In this document: positions 1-6,611 of the stretch, piece by piece
Layout of the letters: each line of letters opens with the position of its first letter
Position numbering within the stretch: the stretch's first letter is position 1
Assembly: GCA_016928935.1 (NCBI GenBank)
Contig: JAFGJU010000203.1
Location: 1 to 8,682 of the forward strand
Source: Candidatus Eiseniibacteriota bacterium
GTDB taxonomy: Bacteria; Eisenbacteria; RBG-16-71-46; JAFGJU01
DNA length: 8,682 nt
Reading direction: 5' to 3'
Program-made: the position numbers and the translations under genes
Notes under the pieces: generated by a model
Database searches by the model: none
What the model saw: only the letters and a program-made list of their open reading frames with translations
Told to the model about the DNA's origin: nothing

Positions 1-1
1 G

Positions 2-685
2 TGGGGTATCGTCCTTTTCTTCATCCCCCTGCTTCTCGCGCGGTATTCGTTCAAGTTGTATGTTGACATGCGGCGGGACCACTTCGACTTTGTGCGAGCA
101 CTCACGGGCGTCATAGACGAAATCGACCCTTACACGCGGCAGCATTCGCTCAGGGTGGCGGAGTACGCTGTGAAGCTGGCCAGGGGGCTGAATCTGTCGG
201 AAGGCGAGGTCCAGACAATCGAATATGCGGCGTTGGTCCACGACCTCGGGAAAATTGACATCAGGTACCGCGACATCCTGAGCAAGCCGGGCGCGCTGTC
301 CACTGACGAGCGGAAGACGCTCACGAGGCATCCGAGCGTGGGCGCGGACATTGTCACAAAAGTCAAGTCCTTGAGGCGCGCTTCCGAGATGGTGCGTTCG
401 CACCACGAACGGCCTGACGGGAAGGGTTATCCATACGGCCTGAAGGACCAGGACGTTCCTCTTGGGGCGCGCATACTGAACGTATGCGACGCCTTCGACG
501 CCATGACGTCGGACCGTCCCTACAGGCCGGCCATGACCTCGGAGCAGGCAATCGCGGAGCTAGTACGCTGCGCCGGCACCCAGTTTGACAAGAAAGTCGT
601 GAACTGCGCGGTGCGCATGTACGAAGCCGGCCAGTTCGACGTGCACAAGGACGTCGAGCCTAACGTCATGCGTGCCACGGGCTGA
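2..685 (+). CDS. Membrane-anchored HD-GYP domain protein, 5' end outside window
   Basis: The reading frame is open from base 2, so the start lies upstream and only the C-terminal 227 codons are seen. The first about 20 residues (GIVLFFIPLLLARYS) form the last transmembrane helix of an N-terminal membrane domain. A cytoplasmic HD-GYP domain follows. Visible motifs are HDLGK (HD codons at 239-244), HHERPDGKGYP (401-433) and FDAMTSDRPYR (about 497-529), so the metal ligands and the GYP signature are present. The family hydrolyses cyclic di-GMP or related cyclic dinucleotides; activity here is inferred. A TTG at 56 could serve as a start but would remove the helix, so the longer reading is preferred. 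The stop is 33 nt before purM. The missing N-terminus leaves the sensory input unknown. Confidence 0.9.
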   Translation, partial: WGIVLFFIPLLLARYSFKLYVDMRRDHFDFVRALTGVIDEIDPYTRQHSLRVAEYAVKLARGLNLSEGEVQTIEYAALVHDLGKIDIRYRDILSKPGALSTDERKTLTRHPSVGADIVTKVKSLRRASEMVRSHHERPDGKGYPYGLKDQDVPLGARILNVCDAFDAMTSDRPYRPAMTSEQAIAELVRCAGTQFDKKVVNCAVRMYEAGQFDVHKDVEPNVMRATG

Positions 686-718
686 CGTCGTGAATTCCTA
701 CGCATAGGGCAACCCATC

Positions 719-1741
719 TTGAAGTACAAGGACGCCGGAGTTGACATAGACGCGGCACAGGCCGCCCTGTCAAAGATAAAGATGCTGGCAAGGTCAACCT
801 TCGGTAAGGGAGTGCTGACGGACATCGGGCTCTTCGCCGGCGGATACTCGCTCACACATGCCGGCTTGAAGGACCCGCTGCTTCTCTCCAGCATTGACGG
901 CGTGGGGACGAAGCTTAAGATTGCTTTCGCCGCCCGCAAGTTCGAGTCGGTCGGCAGAGACATTGTTGCCCACTGCTGCAACGACGTGCTGGTGCACGGC
1001 GCCCGCCCGATTTTCTTCCTCGACTACGTGGCCATGGGCACGCTCGACTCGGCGGTCCTGGTCGAGCTGGTAGAGGGCATGGCCCGGGAGTGTACAGCCA
1101 ACGGCTGCGCCCTCATAGGCGGCGAGACGGCTGAGATGCCCGGCTTTTACCAGCCCGGGGAGTTCGATTTGGTCGGCTGCGTAGTGGGAGTCGTCGAACG
1201 GGACGCCTTCATAGATGGGAGCAAGATAGCCGACGGCGACGTTATGATTGGGCTTCCCTCCACGGGCCTGCACACAAACGGCTACTCCCTGGCTCGCAAG
1301 GCTCTTTTCGACAAGGCCAAGTTCTCGCTCGTTGACTCGCCGGGCGGGCTGGGCACAACGCTGGAAGAGGCGCTCCTCGCGCCGCACAGGGCGTATCAGA
1401 AGCCGGTCTTTCAGCTCATCTCCGCGGGACTCGTACGGGGCATGGCCCACGTGACGGGAGGTGGGTTCTTCGACAACATAGTGAGAGTCCTTCCTGAGGG
1501 GCTGGAAGCCGTCATAGAAATGGGAAGCTGGCCCGTTCCACCCATCTTCACGCTCATCATCAAACAGGGTGACGTGGACGAGGCGGAAGCGCACAGGGCC
1601 TTCAACATGGGCATAGGGTTCGTGTTGTTCGTCCGGCCGACCGGAGTCGACGACGCGGTGTCCGAGCTGAGGGCCATGGGGGAGAAAGCTTACATAATCG
1701 GAAAGGTGAGGAGCGGCGCCAAGGCCGTTCGTCTGAAATAG
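719..1741 (+). CDS. purM: Phosphoribosylformylglycinamidine cyclo-ligase (AIR synthase)
   Basis: PurM closes the imidazole ring of FGAM using ATP to give AIR, the fifth step of de novo purine synthesis, in the cytoplasm. The 340-residue product has the family's usual length (about 345). Motifs in order are GVGTK (61-65), NDVLVHGARPIFFLDY, GGETAEMPG (134-142), GLPSTGLHTNGYS, AHVTGGGFFDN and FNMGIGFVLF near the C-terminus. The start is TTG at 719, followed by KYKDAGVDID, the normal PurM N-terminus. No other start codon lies between the in-frame stop at 683-685 and this point. A weak Shine-Dalgarno (AGGG, 706-709) sits about 9 nt upstream. No other purine gene is in the window, so this copy stands apart from a pur operon here. 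Confidence 0.97.
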   Translation: MKYKDAGVDIDAAQAALSKIKMLARSTFGKGVLTDIGLFAGGYSLTHAGLKDPLLLSSIDGVGTKLKIAFAARKFESVGRDIVAHCCNDVLVHGARPIFFLDYVAMGTLDSAVLVELVEGMARECTANGCALIGGETAEMPGFYQPGEFDLVGCVVGVVERDAFIDGSKIADGDVMIGLPSTGLHTNGYSLARKALFDKAKFSLVDSPGGLGTTLEEALLAPHRAYQKPVFQLISAGLVRGMAHVTGGGFFDNIVRVLPEGLEAVIEMGSWPVPPIFTLIIKQGDVDEAEAHRAFNMGIGFVLFVRPTGVDDAVSELRAMGEKAYIIGKVRSGAKAVRLK

Positions 1742-1766
1742 ACCTTGCTCGTGGCCCGGATGGGGA

Positions 1767-1773
1767 GAGGAGG
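1767..1773 (+). promoter_or_regulatory. Strong ribosome-binding site deciding the activator start
   Basis: GAGGAGG lies 5 nt before the ATG at 1779 but only 2 nt before the GTG at 1776, so ATG 1779 is the better start. Confidence 0.75.
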
Positions 1774-1778
1774 ACGTG

Positions 1779-2972
1779 ATGGGTGCGTTCCGGCAGGGGA
1801 GCAGGAAAGACACCGCCTACCCAGAGACTCCAAGCGTTACCGACCCGAAAGAAGTCACCCGGGATGACCAACCCGGCGAGGCCGAAGACCGTCTCGACAC
1901 AGGAAGCTCAGGTCCGGGAAGCCCTCTTGTGGGGCTTGCCGGGCGCAGCCGGCAGATTCAGCATATCCGGGAACTGGTCCAGAAAGTGGCCCTATCCGAG
2001 GCGACTGTCCTCATCGAGGGAGAGACAGGCACGGGGAAAGAGCTTGTGGCGAGGGCGGTCCATGCGCTGAGTCCGCGTCGGGCGAAGAGATTCCTCGCAC
2101 ACAACTGTGGTGCCACGCCCGACACTCTAATCGAAAGCGAGCTCTTCGGCCACGTGAAGGGCGCTTTCACGGGCGCCGTCGAGGACAAGAAGGGGCTCTT
2201 CGAGGCGGCCGACCAGGGCACGTTCTTCCTGGACGAGATTGCCGATGTCAGCGCCATGATGCAGATGAAGCTCTTGCGCGTGCTCCAGGAGCGCGAGTTC
2301 AGGCGGGTGGGCGAGACGCAGCACCGCAGGATAAACGTGAGGATAGTGGCGGCCACCAACCGGGAGCTACTCCGCGAGGTCGAGGCGGGACGCTTCAGAC
2401 GAGACCTCTACTACCGGCTGAGTGTCATCAAGCTCAAGCTCCCGCCGCTTCGCGAGAGAAGGGAAGACGTTCCCGTCCTCGCGAAGCGGTTCCTGTTGAA
2501 GCAGGCGAGAAGGATTGGCCTGGGGGAGATCCAGCTTGAGAAGGAAGCCATGGAGGCGCTGGTGGCCTACGACTGGCCCGGTAACGTGAGGGAGCTGGAG
2601 AACGAGCTCGAGAGGGCTGTGACCCTTGCGCTTCCCGCCCCGCGCATATCCGTATACCTGCTCTCCGAGGCGGTCCGAAGCGCCAAGTCCTCCCTGGCCT
2701 GCAGCACGAGGGCCGCAGGCACCCTCAGGTACGAGACCGAGCGCGTGGAGCGAAAGAAGATACTGGAGGCGCTGGACTCCTGCCGGTGGAACAAGACGCA
2801 CGCCTCGCAGGTGCTGGGCCTGAGCAGGCAGGGGCTGCTCAAAAAGATGCGGAGGTTTGGGATCGTCGCCCGGAAGGCGCCCAGCGCACCAGCCAAATGC
2901 TCGGACGCGCCACCCGGCCCGCTTGACGACGACCCAGGGCATGAGGGACCCGGACAGGGGGCTACCGGCTGA
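1779..2972 (+). CDS. Sigma-54-dependent transcriptional activator (AAA+ plus Fis-type HTH), no receiver domain
   Basis: A 397-residue bacterial enhancer-binding protein that would use ATP hydrolysis to open promoters bound by sigma-54 RNA polymerase. Residues 1 to about 50 are a short polar, probably disordered segment with no receiver, GAF or PAS domain. The AAA+ domain (about 50-290) is complete: Walker A GETGTGKE (81-88), sigma-54-contacting GAFTGA loop (128-133), Walker B FFLDE (D152, E153), arginine-finger region FRRDLYYRL (R207, R213) and sensor II WPGNVREL (from W266). A Fis-type helix-turn-helix follows (about 337-362; NKTHASQVLGLSRQGLLKK), then a Pro/Gly/Asp-rich tail of about 35 residues. 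Lacking a sensor, it is likely constitutive or controlled by a partner protein, as PspF is by PspA. I found no -24/-12 promoter in the window, so its targets are probably elsewhere. Confidence 0.95.
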   Translation: MGAFRQGSRKDTAYPETPSVTDPKEVTRDDQPGEAEDRLDTGSSGPGSPLVGLAGRSRQIQHIRELVQKVALSEATVLIEGETGTGKELVARAVHALSPRRAKRFLAHNCGATPDTLIESELFGHVKGAFTGAVEDKKGLFEAADQGTFFLDEIADVSAMMQMKLLRVLQEREFRRVGETQHRRINVRIVAATNRELLREVEAGRFRRDLYYRLSVIKLKLPPLRERREDVPVLAKRFLLKQARRIGLGEIQLEKEAMEALVAYDWPGNVRELENELERAVTLALPAPRISVYLLSEAVRSAKSSLACSTRAAGTLRYETERVERKKILEALDSCRWNKTHASQVLGLSRQGLLKKMRRFGIVARKAPSAPAKCSDAPPGPLDDDPGHEGPGQGATG

Positions 2973-2977
2973 GGTGG

Positions 2978-2992
2978 GGCCGGTCACCGGCC
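2978..2992. repeat. Perfect 15-bp palindrome (GGCCGGT-C-ACCGGCC)
   Basis: It starts 6 nt after the activator stop codon and sits within the 66-nt gap before lnt. As RNA it could form a 6-bp GC stem with a TCA loop. No T-tract follows, so it is a poor intrinsic terminator. An operator or an mRNA-processing or attenuating hairpin is possible. Confidence 0.55.
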
Positions 2993-3038
2993 AAACCTGG
3001 GCTTGCCAACAAGGATTCCAGCATCTATCCTCTAACGC

Positions 3039-4778
3039 ATGCTGCAACTGATATTCTTCTCCGTGCTTTTTGCCGTCCTCGCGTCTGTTTGCTTTCTGCA
3101 GCTGCACCTGGGATTTCTCTCTGCAGTGGCCCTCGTCCCGCTCTTCGGGGCCATCCTACGTAACGGCACGACTGATGGGCATGTCCCGGGGCGCGAGCGT
3201 CCTGCAAGAGCAAGTGGTGGCCACGACAAGCGGCCCCTTCACGACGGCACACCGTGGGGCTGGGGCGACGCTTGGCGGGAGCTCAAGTGCGGTTTCGGCC
3301 GCGGCTGGCTCGCTGGGGTGCTCTTCTTCGGCATCACGTTTTACTGGATTCCGTTCCTGCCTGCCGAGAACGTGACCGTGCCGTTCCTGATGCTGCCGGC
3401 CTACCTGGTCATGGCCGCGTACCTCGCCCTCTACATGGGGGTCTTCGGAGCGCTGCTCAGGCTCGTGCACGCCAGAGTGACGACGCGGCTGGTACTGACG
3501 GCGCCGTTCATCTGGCTCGTTGCCGAGCTCCTCAGGGCGAGGGGACTCCTGGGTTTCCCGTGGGCCAGTCTCGGCTACGCACTCTACGAGTATCCCGAGT
3601 TCATCCAGTTTGCGTCATTCTGCTCGGTCTACGGCGTGAGCTTCGCGCTGGTGCTGGTCAACGCTCTCATCTACGACTCTTTCGCTTCGAGGAAGATGAG
3701 GCGTGTCACCGCAGTCGTCGCGGCATGTTGCATCGTCGCGGCAGCGGGCATCTTCGGCACAGTGACGATGCGGGGCGCCGGGACCGCGCGAGTGGCGGGC
3801 GGCGACGTTGCTGCCGGCTACAAGGGCTCAGGTGCGGCTCCGGCAGCCGGCGAGCTCAAAGTCGGCCTCGTTCAGCCCAACATGTCGAGCAGCATTAAAT
3901 GGGACCCTCGGTTCAGGGCACACAACCTCCAGATTCTGCTCGAGCTGACCGAGAAACTGGGGCGCGAAAGGCCCGACCTCATCATCTGGCCTGAGACGGC
4001 AACGCCCTTCTATCTTCGTCATGAACCGGCGTACCTGGAGCTTCTGCTCCGGACATTGAACCGTCTCAACGTCCCGCTCTTGATAGGCTTTCCCGACGCT
4101 CTGCCCAAAGACAACGAATACGTTTATTACAACTCGGCCGGGCTCCTCGTGCCCCGCTGGGGTCTGGTCCAGAAGTACAACAAGGTGCACCTCGTGCCGT
4201 TCGGCGAACGCATCCCGTACGACGACGTGTTCACCTTCTTGAAGAACGTCGAGTTGGGGGAGGCGGATTTCGAGCGAGGAGACACGTACACGGTCTTCAA
4301 GCTCGGGACCGAGCCGGAGACGCCTGTGAGACCGGAGGCCAGGGGAGCCACCTTCAGCGTCCTCGTCTGCTTCGAGTCCATCTTCCCGGAGCTAATCCGC
4401 TCGTTCAAGCGGAACGACGCGCAGTTCCTCGTCAACATCACAAACGACGAGTGGTTCGGCAGGACGGCCGCCCCGCATCAACACGCTCACATGGCCGTGT
4501 TCAGGGCGGTGGAGACGCGCTCCAGCATAGCCCGGTGCGCCAACACGGGGATTTCAATGCTGATTGACCCATGGGGTCGCATCACGCTGCAGAGCGGCCT
4601 CTTCACGCGTGAGGCGCTCGTCGGGACCATAAAGCTCGTGCCCGGCGGAACCTTCTTCACTAAGCACGGTTTCCTCCTTCTCTGGCCTCTCGTCGGGGTG
4701 GCCGCGCTCGAAGTGGCCGGTGCGTTCGTGTGGCGCAAGCAGCGCCGACCACCAGTCGAGGGACGGGAGTGGGTTTGA
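3039..4778 (+). CDS. lnt: Apolipoprotein N-acyltransferase
   Basis: Lnt adds the third acyl chain to the N-terminal cysteine of lipoproteins in the inner membrane, using phospholipid as donor. The N-terminal half is a multi-helix membrane domain (about residues 1-245) with the typical segment PFIWLVAELLRARGLLGFPW. The periplasmic nitrilase-like domain begins at LKVGLVQPN (about 275). The catalytic triad is intact: E319 in WPETATP, K382 in YNKVHLVPFGE and C444 in VCFESIFPE. NITNDEWFG and a final transmembrane helix follow. At 579 residues it is longer than the usual 500-550. The excess is a charged Gly/Arg/His-rich loop at about 42-80 plus a Gly/Ala-rich linker at about 245-274. ATG 3039 follows an in-frame stop at 3033-3035, so it is the earliest start; no clear ribosome-binding site precedes it. 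Confidence 0.97.
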   Translation: MLQLIFFSVLFAVLASVCFLQLHLGFLSAVALVPLFGAILRNGTTDGHVPGRERPARASGGHDKRPLHDGTPWGWGDAWRELKCGFGRGWLAGVLFFGITFYWIPFLPAENVTVPFLMLPAYLVMAAYLALYMGVFGALLRLVHARVTTRLVLTAPFIWLVAELLRARGLLGFPWASLGYALYEYPEFIQFASFCSVYGVSFALVLVNALIYDSFASRKMRRVTAVVAACCIVAAAGIFGTVTMRGAGTARVAGGDVAAGYKGSGAAPAAGELKVGLVQPNMSSSIKWDPRFRAHNLQILLELTEKLGRERPDLIIWPETATPFYLRHEPAYLELLLRTLNRLNVPLLIGFPDALPKDNEYVYYNSAGLLVPRWGLVQKYNKVHLVPFGERIPYDDVFTFLKNVELGEADFERGDTYTVFKLGTEPETPVRPEARGATFSVLVCFESIFPELIRSFKRNDAQFLVNITNDEWFGRTAAPHQHAHMAVFRAVETRSSIARCANTGISMLIDPWGRITLQSGLFTREALVGTIKLVPGGTFFTKHGFLLLWPLVGVAALEVAGAFVWRKQRRPPVEGREWV

Positions 4779-4802
4779 GCCGGGTTCGTGGACACGCGGC
4801 CG

Positions 4803-4869
4803 CCACGGCCTTGCACGTCTCGTAACGCTGAGCTTGCTTCAATGTAAGTGTCACCTCTTGAGCGCTCAT
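4803..4869 (-). pseudogene. N-terminal fragment of a transposase gene
   Basis: On the minus strand an ATG at 4869 is preceded by AAGGAG (4882-4877) with a 7-nt spacer, a very good translation start. The first about 22 residues (TLTLKQAQRYETCKAV at 7-22) resemble the start of ISNCY/IS1202-like transposases, where a helix of this kind leads into a helix-turn-helix. After that the frame stays open, but the residues (Arg/Pro-rich) look like antisense of the lnt 3' end. The helix-turn-helix and the DDE catalytic domain are missing. It is therefore a dead gene start, not a working transposase. A 7-bp inverted repeat (ATGCTGT 4868-4874, ACAGCAT 4897-4903) overlaps the start codon. Confidence 0.5.
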
Positions 4870-4915
4870 GCTGTGTCTCCTTGTCTAAAGAAAACAACAG
4901 CATAGCACTCGGAGG

Positions 4916-4932
4916 TGACATTTTCCCTTTGG
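4916..4932 (+). repeat. 17-bp direct repeat, copy 1 (TGACATTTTCCCTTTGG)
   Basis: It matches the copy at 4943-4959 at 16 of 17 positions (T for A at position 8). The period is 27 bp, so the two copies sit on nearly the same helix face after about 2.5 turns. In the IS-end reading these would be transposase-binding sites. Confidence 0.85.
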
Positions 4933-4942
4933 CACTATACCC

Positions 4943-4959
4943 TGACATTATCCCTTTGG
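4943..4959 (+). repeat. 17-bp direct repeat, copy 2 (TGACATTATCCCTTTGG)
   Basis: Second copy of the repeat at 4916-4932, with one mismatch. A further TGACA, without the rest of the unit, lies at 4984-4988 inside the -35 box of the ecfT promoter. Confidence 0.85.
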
Positions 4960-4982
4960 TTCCACACCTCCTTCAGACGGAT

Positions 4983-5011
4983 TTGACAGCCGGCCTCTCC
5001 GTTGGTATATT
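4983..5011 (+). promoter_or_regulatory. Sigma-70-type promoter for ecfT-truA
   Basis: The -35 box TTGACA (4983-4988) matches the consensus exactly. A 17-bp spacer leads to the -10 box TATATT (5006-5011), which matches TATAAT at 5 of 6 positions. Transcription would begin near 5018, about 39 nt before the ecfT GTG. It reads away from the IS scar, and its -35 box may belong to the IS tip. Confidence 0.75.
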
Positions 5012-5045
5012 CAAAAGTCGCGGTCAGGACGGCAGTTACCGGCGC

Positions 5046-5051
5046 GGAGGA
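5046..5051 (+). promoter_or_regulatory. Ribosome-binding site of ecfT
   Basis: GGAGGA lies 5 nt before GTG 5057 and selects that start over the ATG at 5087. Confidence 0.75.
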
Positions 5052-5056
5052 CTCGC

Positions 5057-5869
5057 GTGCTTCCAGTCAGCCCGATCGGAAGATACATGGAGGCCGACTC
5101 GGTCGTTCATTCGCTGGACGCGCGCACGAAGAGCGTGTGCGTTCTGCTGGCGATTGTGGCGTGTCTGTCAATCGGCTCTGCGTGGTCTCTGGCCATGGTC
5201 GTAGCCTTCTTCTTTCTTGCGGTGGCCTCGGCCGGGACGCGCTTGACAGCGGCGATCGGGAGCGTCAGACTGGCGCTCTTCCTCGTGGCGGTGGCGGCCA
5301 TTTTTAACTTTTTGTTCTGGCGGCCGGACGGCGTGGGGGAGGCGGCCGGCGCGGCGAGGTCATTCGTGCTCACGCCGCGGCCGCGCCTCGAGGGGCTGAG
5401 CCACGGGGTTTTGGTCGGGCTACGCCTCGTCTTGATGGTGAGTTTTGTAAACCTGTTCCTGCTCTCCACGCCGCCGAGTGAGTGCGGAGAGGCGGTCGGC
5501 TACTTCGTGCGCCCATTGAGAAGAATCGCACGCAGCGTAGCGGTGGTGCCGCTGGTCGTCATGATAGCATTGAGGTTCATACCGCTGGTCGTGGCGGAGG
5601 GTAACCGGATTCTGGCGGCCCAGCGGTCCCGCGGAATGTCGTCCGGTCGCAAGCTCGCAGGGCGAGTCAGAGAGCTGAAGGCTTTGGTCGTGCCCCTCTT
5701 CAGGAGCGTATTGAGGAGGGCAGACGAGCTTTCGGTGGCGCTCGACGTGCGGTGTTTCGACCCCTACAAGTTCCAACGCAGCGCGTTCGGCCGGCGGTTG
5801 GGCTGGGGCGACGCATCGGCCCTGGCCTGCTCGGCCTGCGTGCTGGGACTGGTGAGACTCGTTGGATGA
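5057..5869 (+). CDS. ecfT: Energy-coupling factor transporter transmembrane protein EcfT (CbiQ family)
   Basis: EcfT is the membrane scaffold of ECF transporters. It joins two EcfA ATPases to a substrate-binding S component that imports vitamins or metals. The 270-residue product begins like the family (PIGRYMEADSVVHSLDARTK, with D-x-R-T-K at 21-25). It has about five hydrophobic segments: about 26-59, 66-88, 112-138, 152-178 and a C-terminal one. The long cytoplasmic region contains the two X-R-X motifs that dock into EcfA: SRG (191-193) and VRC (231-233). Both have lost the alanine of the common A-R-G form. The start is GTG 5057 with a good ribosome-binding site. The end overlaps truA by 8 nt, giving translational coupling. 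No ATPase or S-component gene is in the window, so partners must be encoded elsewhere or be lost. Confidence 0.9.
   Translation: MLPVSPIGRYMEADSVVHSLDARTKSVCVLLAIVACLSIGSAWSLAMVVAFFFLAVASAGTRLTAAIGSVRLALFLVAVAAIFNFLFWRPDGVGEAAGAARSFVLTPRPRLEGLSHGVLVGLRLVLMVSFVNLFLLSTPPSECGEAVGYFVRPLRRIARSVAVVPLVVMIALRFIPLVVAEGNRILAAQRSRGMSSGRKLAGRVRELKALVVPLFRSVLRRADELSVALDVRCFDPYKFQRSAFGRRLGWGDASALACSACVLGLVRLVG
5851..5856 (+). promoter_or_regulatory. Ribosome-binding site of truA, inside ecfT
   Basis: GGTGAG lies 5 nt before TTG 5862, within the last codons of ecfT. It supports the rare TTG start. Confidence 0.55.
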
Positions 5870-6611
5870 GCTCAGGAACATCAAACTTGCGCTGGAGTAC
5901 GACGGGAGTGGCTTTTGCGGGTGGCAGGTGCAGCCCGGCGCACGCACCGCGCAGGGAGAGCTGGAGTCCGCCCTGGCCCGACTCTTGGGCAGCCGGCACA
6001 GAGTCGTGGCGGCCAGCCGGACGGACTCGGGTGCCCACGCGCGCGGTCAGGTGGTGAGCTTTCACACGAGGAGCGAGCTCGGGGCGGGGCGGATTCTAGT
6101 CGCGCTGAACGCGATCCTGCCGGAGGACATGGTGGTCAGGGAGGCCGGGGATGTCGGGGTCGAGTTCAACGCCCGCCGGAGCGCCAGGAGCAGGAAATAC
6201 ACGTACAGGGTGGTTCTCGGCCCTTCCGCCCTCTGGCGGAGAAGGGCCTGGTCAGTGAGGAGACCACTCGACGTCCCGGCGATGCAGACCGCCTGCGGAC
6301 TCGTCCTTGGGCTCAGGGATTTCCGGGCCTTCTCCGCTGGGGTTGAGGGAAACGCCGGCACGCTCTGCACCGTGATGGAGTGCCGCTGGCGGGACTGGGC
6401 GGAGGGCGCCAGCAGGGGGTACCTGTTCGAGATAGTAGCGGACAGATTCGTGAGGTACATGGTGAGAACCTTGGCCGGCACGACCGTGAGGATAGGCGAG
6501 GGGCGGTTTAGCCCGGACGACCTTAAGGCGGCCCTCCAGAGCGGTCTCAGGCACAGGCTTGCGTATACCGCGCCCGCGCGCGGACTTTGCCTCGAGGAAG
6601 TGGCATATTAG
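5862..6611 (+). CDS. truA: tRNA pseudouridine(38-40) synthase
   Basis: TruA isomerises uridines 38-40 in the anticodon stem-loop of many tRNAs. The 249-residue product has the usual length (about 245-270) and all family blocks: IKLALEYDGSGFCGWQ at the N-terminus, the catalytic aspartate D55 in SRTDSGAHA, FNARRSARSRKYTYRV, FEIVADRFVRYMVRTLAG near the C-terminus, and the final TAPARGLCLEEVAY. The catalytic motif reads S-R-T-D where most bacterial enzymes have G-R-T-D; the essential Arg and Asp are kept. The start is TTG at 5862, since homology begins right there and no better start is available. It is likely co-transcribed with ecfT from the promoter at 4983-5011. Confidence 0.96.
   Translation: MDELRNIKLALEYDGSGFCGWQVQPGARTAQGELESALARLLGSRHRVVAASRTDSGAHARGQVVSFHTRSELGAGRILVALNAILPEDMVVREAGDVGVEFNARRSARSRKYTYRVVLGPSALWRRRAWSVRRPLDVPAMQTACGLVLGLRDFRAFSAGVEGNAGTLCTVMECRWRDWAEGASRGYLFEIVADRFVRYMVRTLAGTTVRIGEGRFSPDDLKAALQSGLRHRLAYTAPARGLCLEEVAY

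Larger units (their letters stand above)
4803..4988 (-). mobile_element. Probable remnant of one insertion-sequence end (ISNCY/IS1202-like)
   Basis: Read on the minus strand, the segment has the layout of an IS left end. There is a TGTCAAAT-type tip near 4988, two copies of a CCAAAGGGAtAATGTC-type repeat, a 7-bp inverted repeat flanking them (GGAGGTG 4911-4917, CACCTCC 4965-4971), then a Shine-Dalgarno and the start of a transposase-like gene that breaks off near 4803. The rest of the element and its other end are absent. Both boundaries are inferred, and the family assignment rests on memory of similar ends and N-termini, not on a search. Confidence 0.5.

Noticed and set aside
794..1813. 339-codon open frame on the minus strand
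   Set aside because: It lies opposite purM, which has full family motifs. The minus-strand product shows no recognisable motif; long antisense frames are common in GC-rich genes.
3254..3898. 214-codon open frame on the + strand in another frame of lnt
   Set aside because: It is an Arg-rich out-of-frame translation inside lnt with no motif.
4798..4810. Possible terminator after lnt (GGCCG-CCA-CGGCC)
   Set aside because: A 5-bp stem with no T-tract after it is too weak to call an intrinsic terminator.
4930..4946. Possible sigma-54 (-24/-12) promoter at TGGCAC
   Set aside because: TGGCAC is present but the -12 element TTGC is not at the right distance. The match is part of the direct repeat.
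4916..4959. Short CRISPR-like array
   Set aside because: There are only two 17-bp units with a 10-bp gap; CRISPR repeats and spacers are longer, and no cas gene is nearby.
4848..5204. Open frame on the + strand crossing the intergenic gap into ecfT
   Set aside because: It runs through the IS remnant, the promoter and the ecfT start in the wrong frame; no good ribosome-binding site and no motif.
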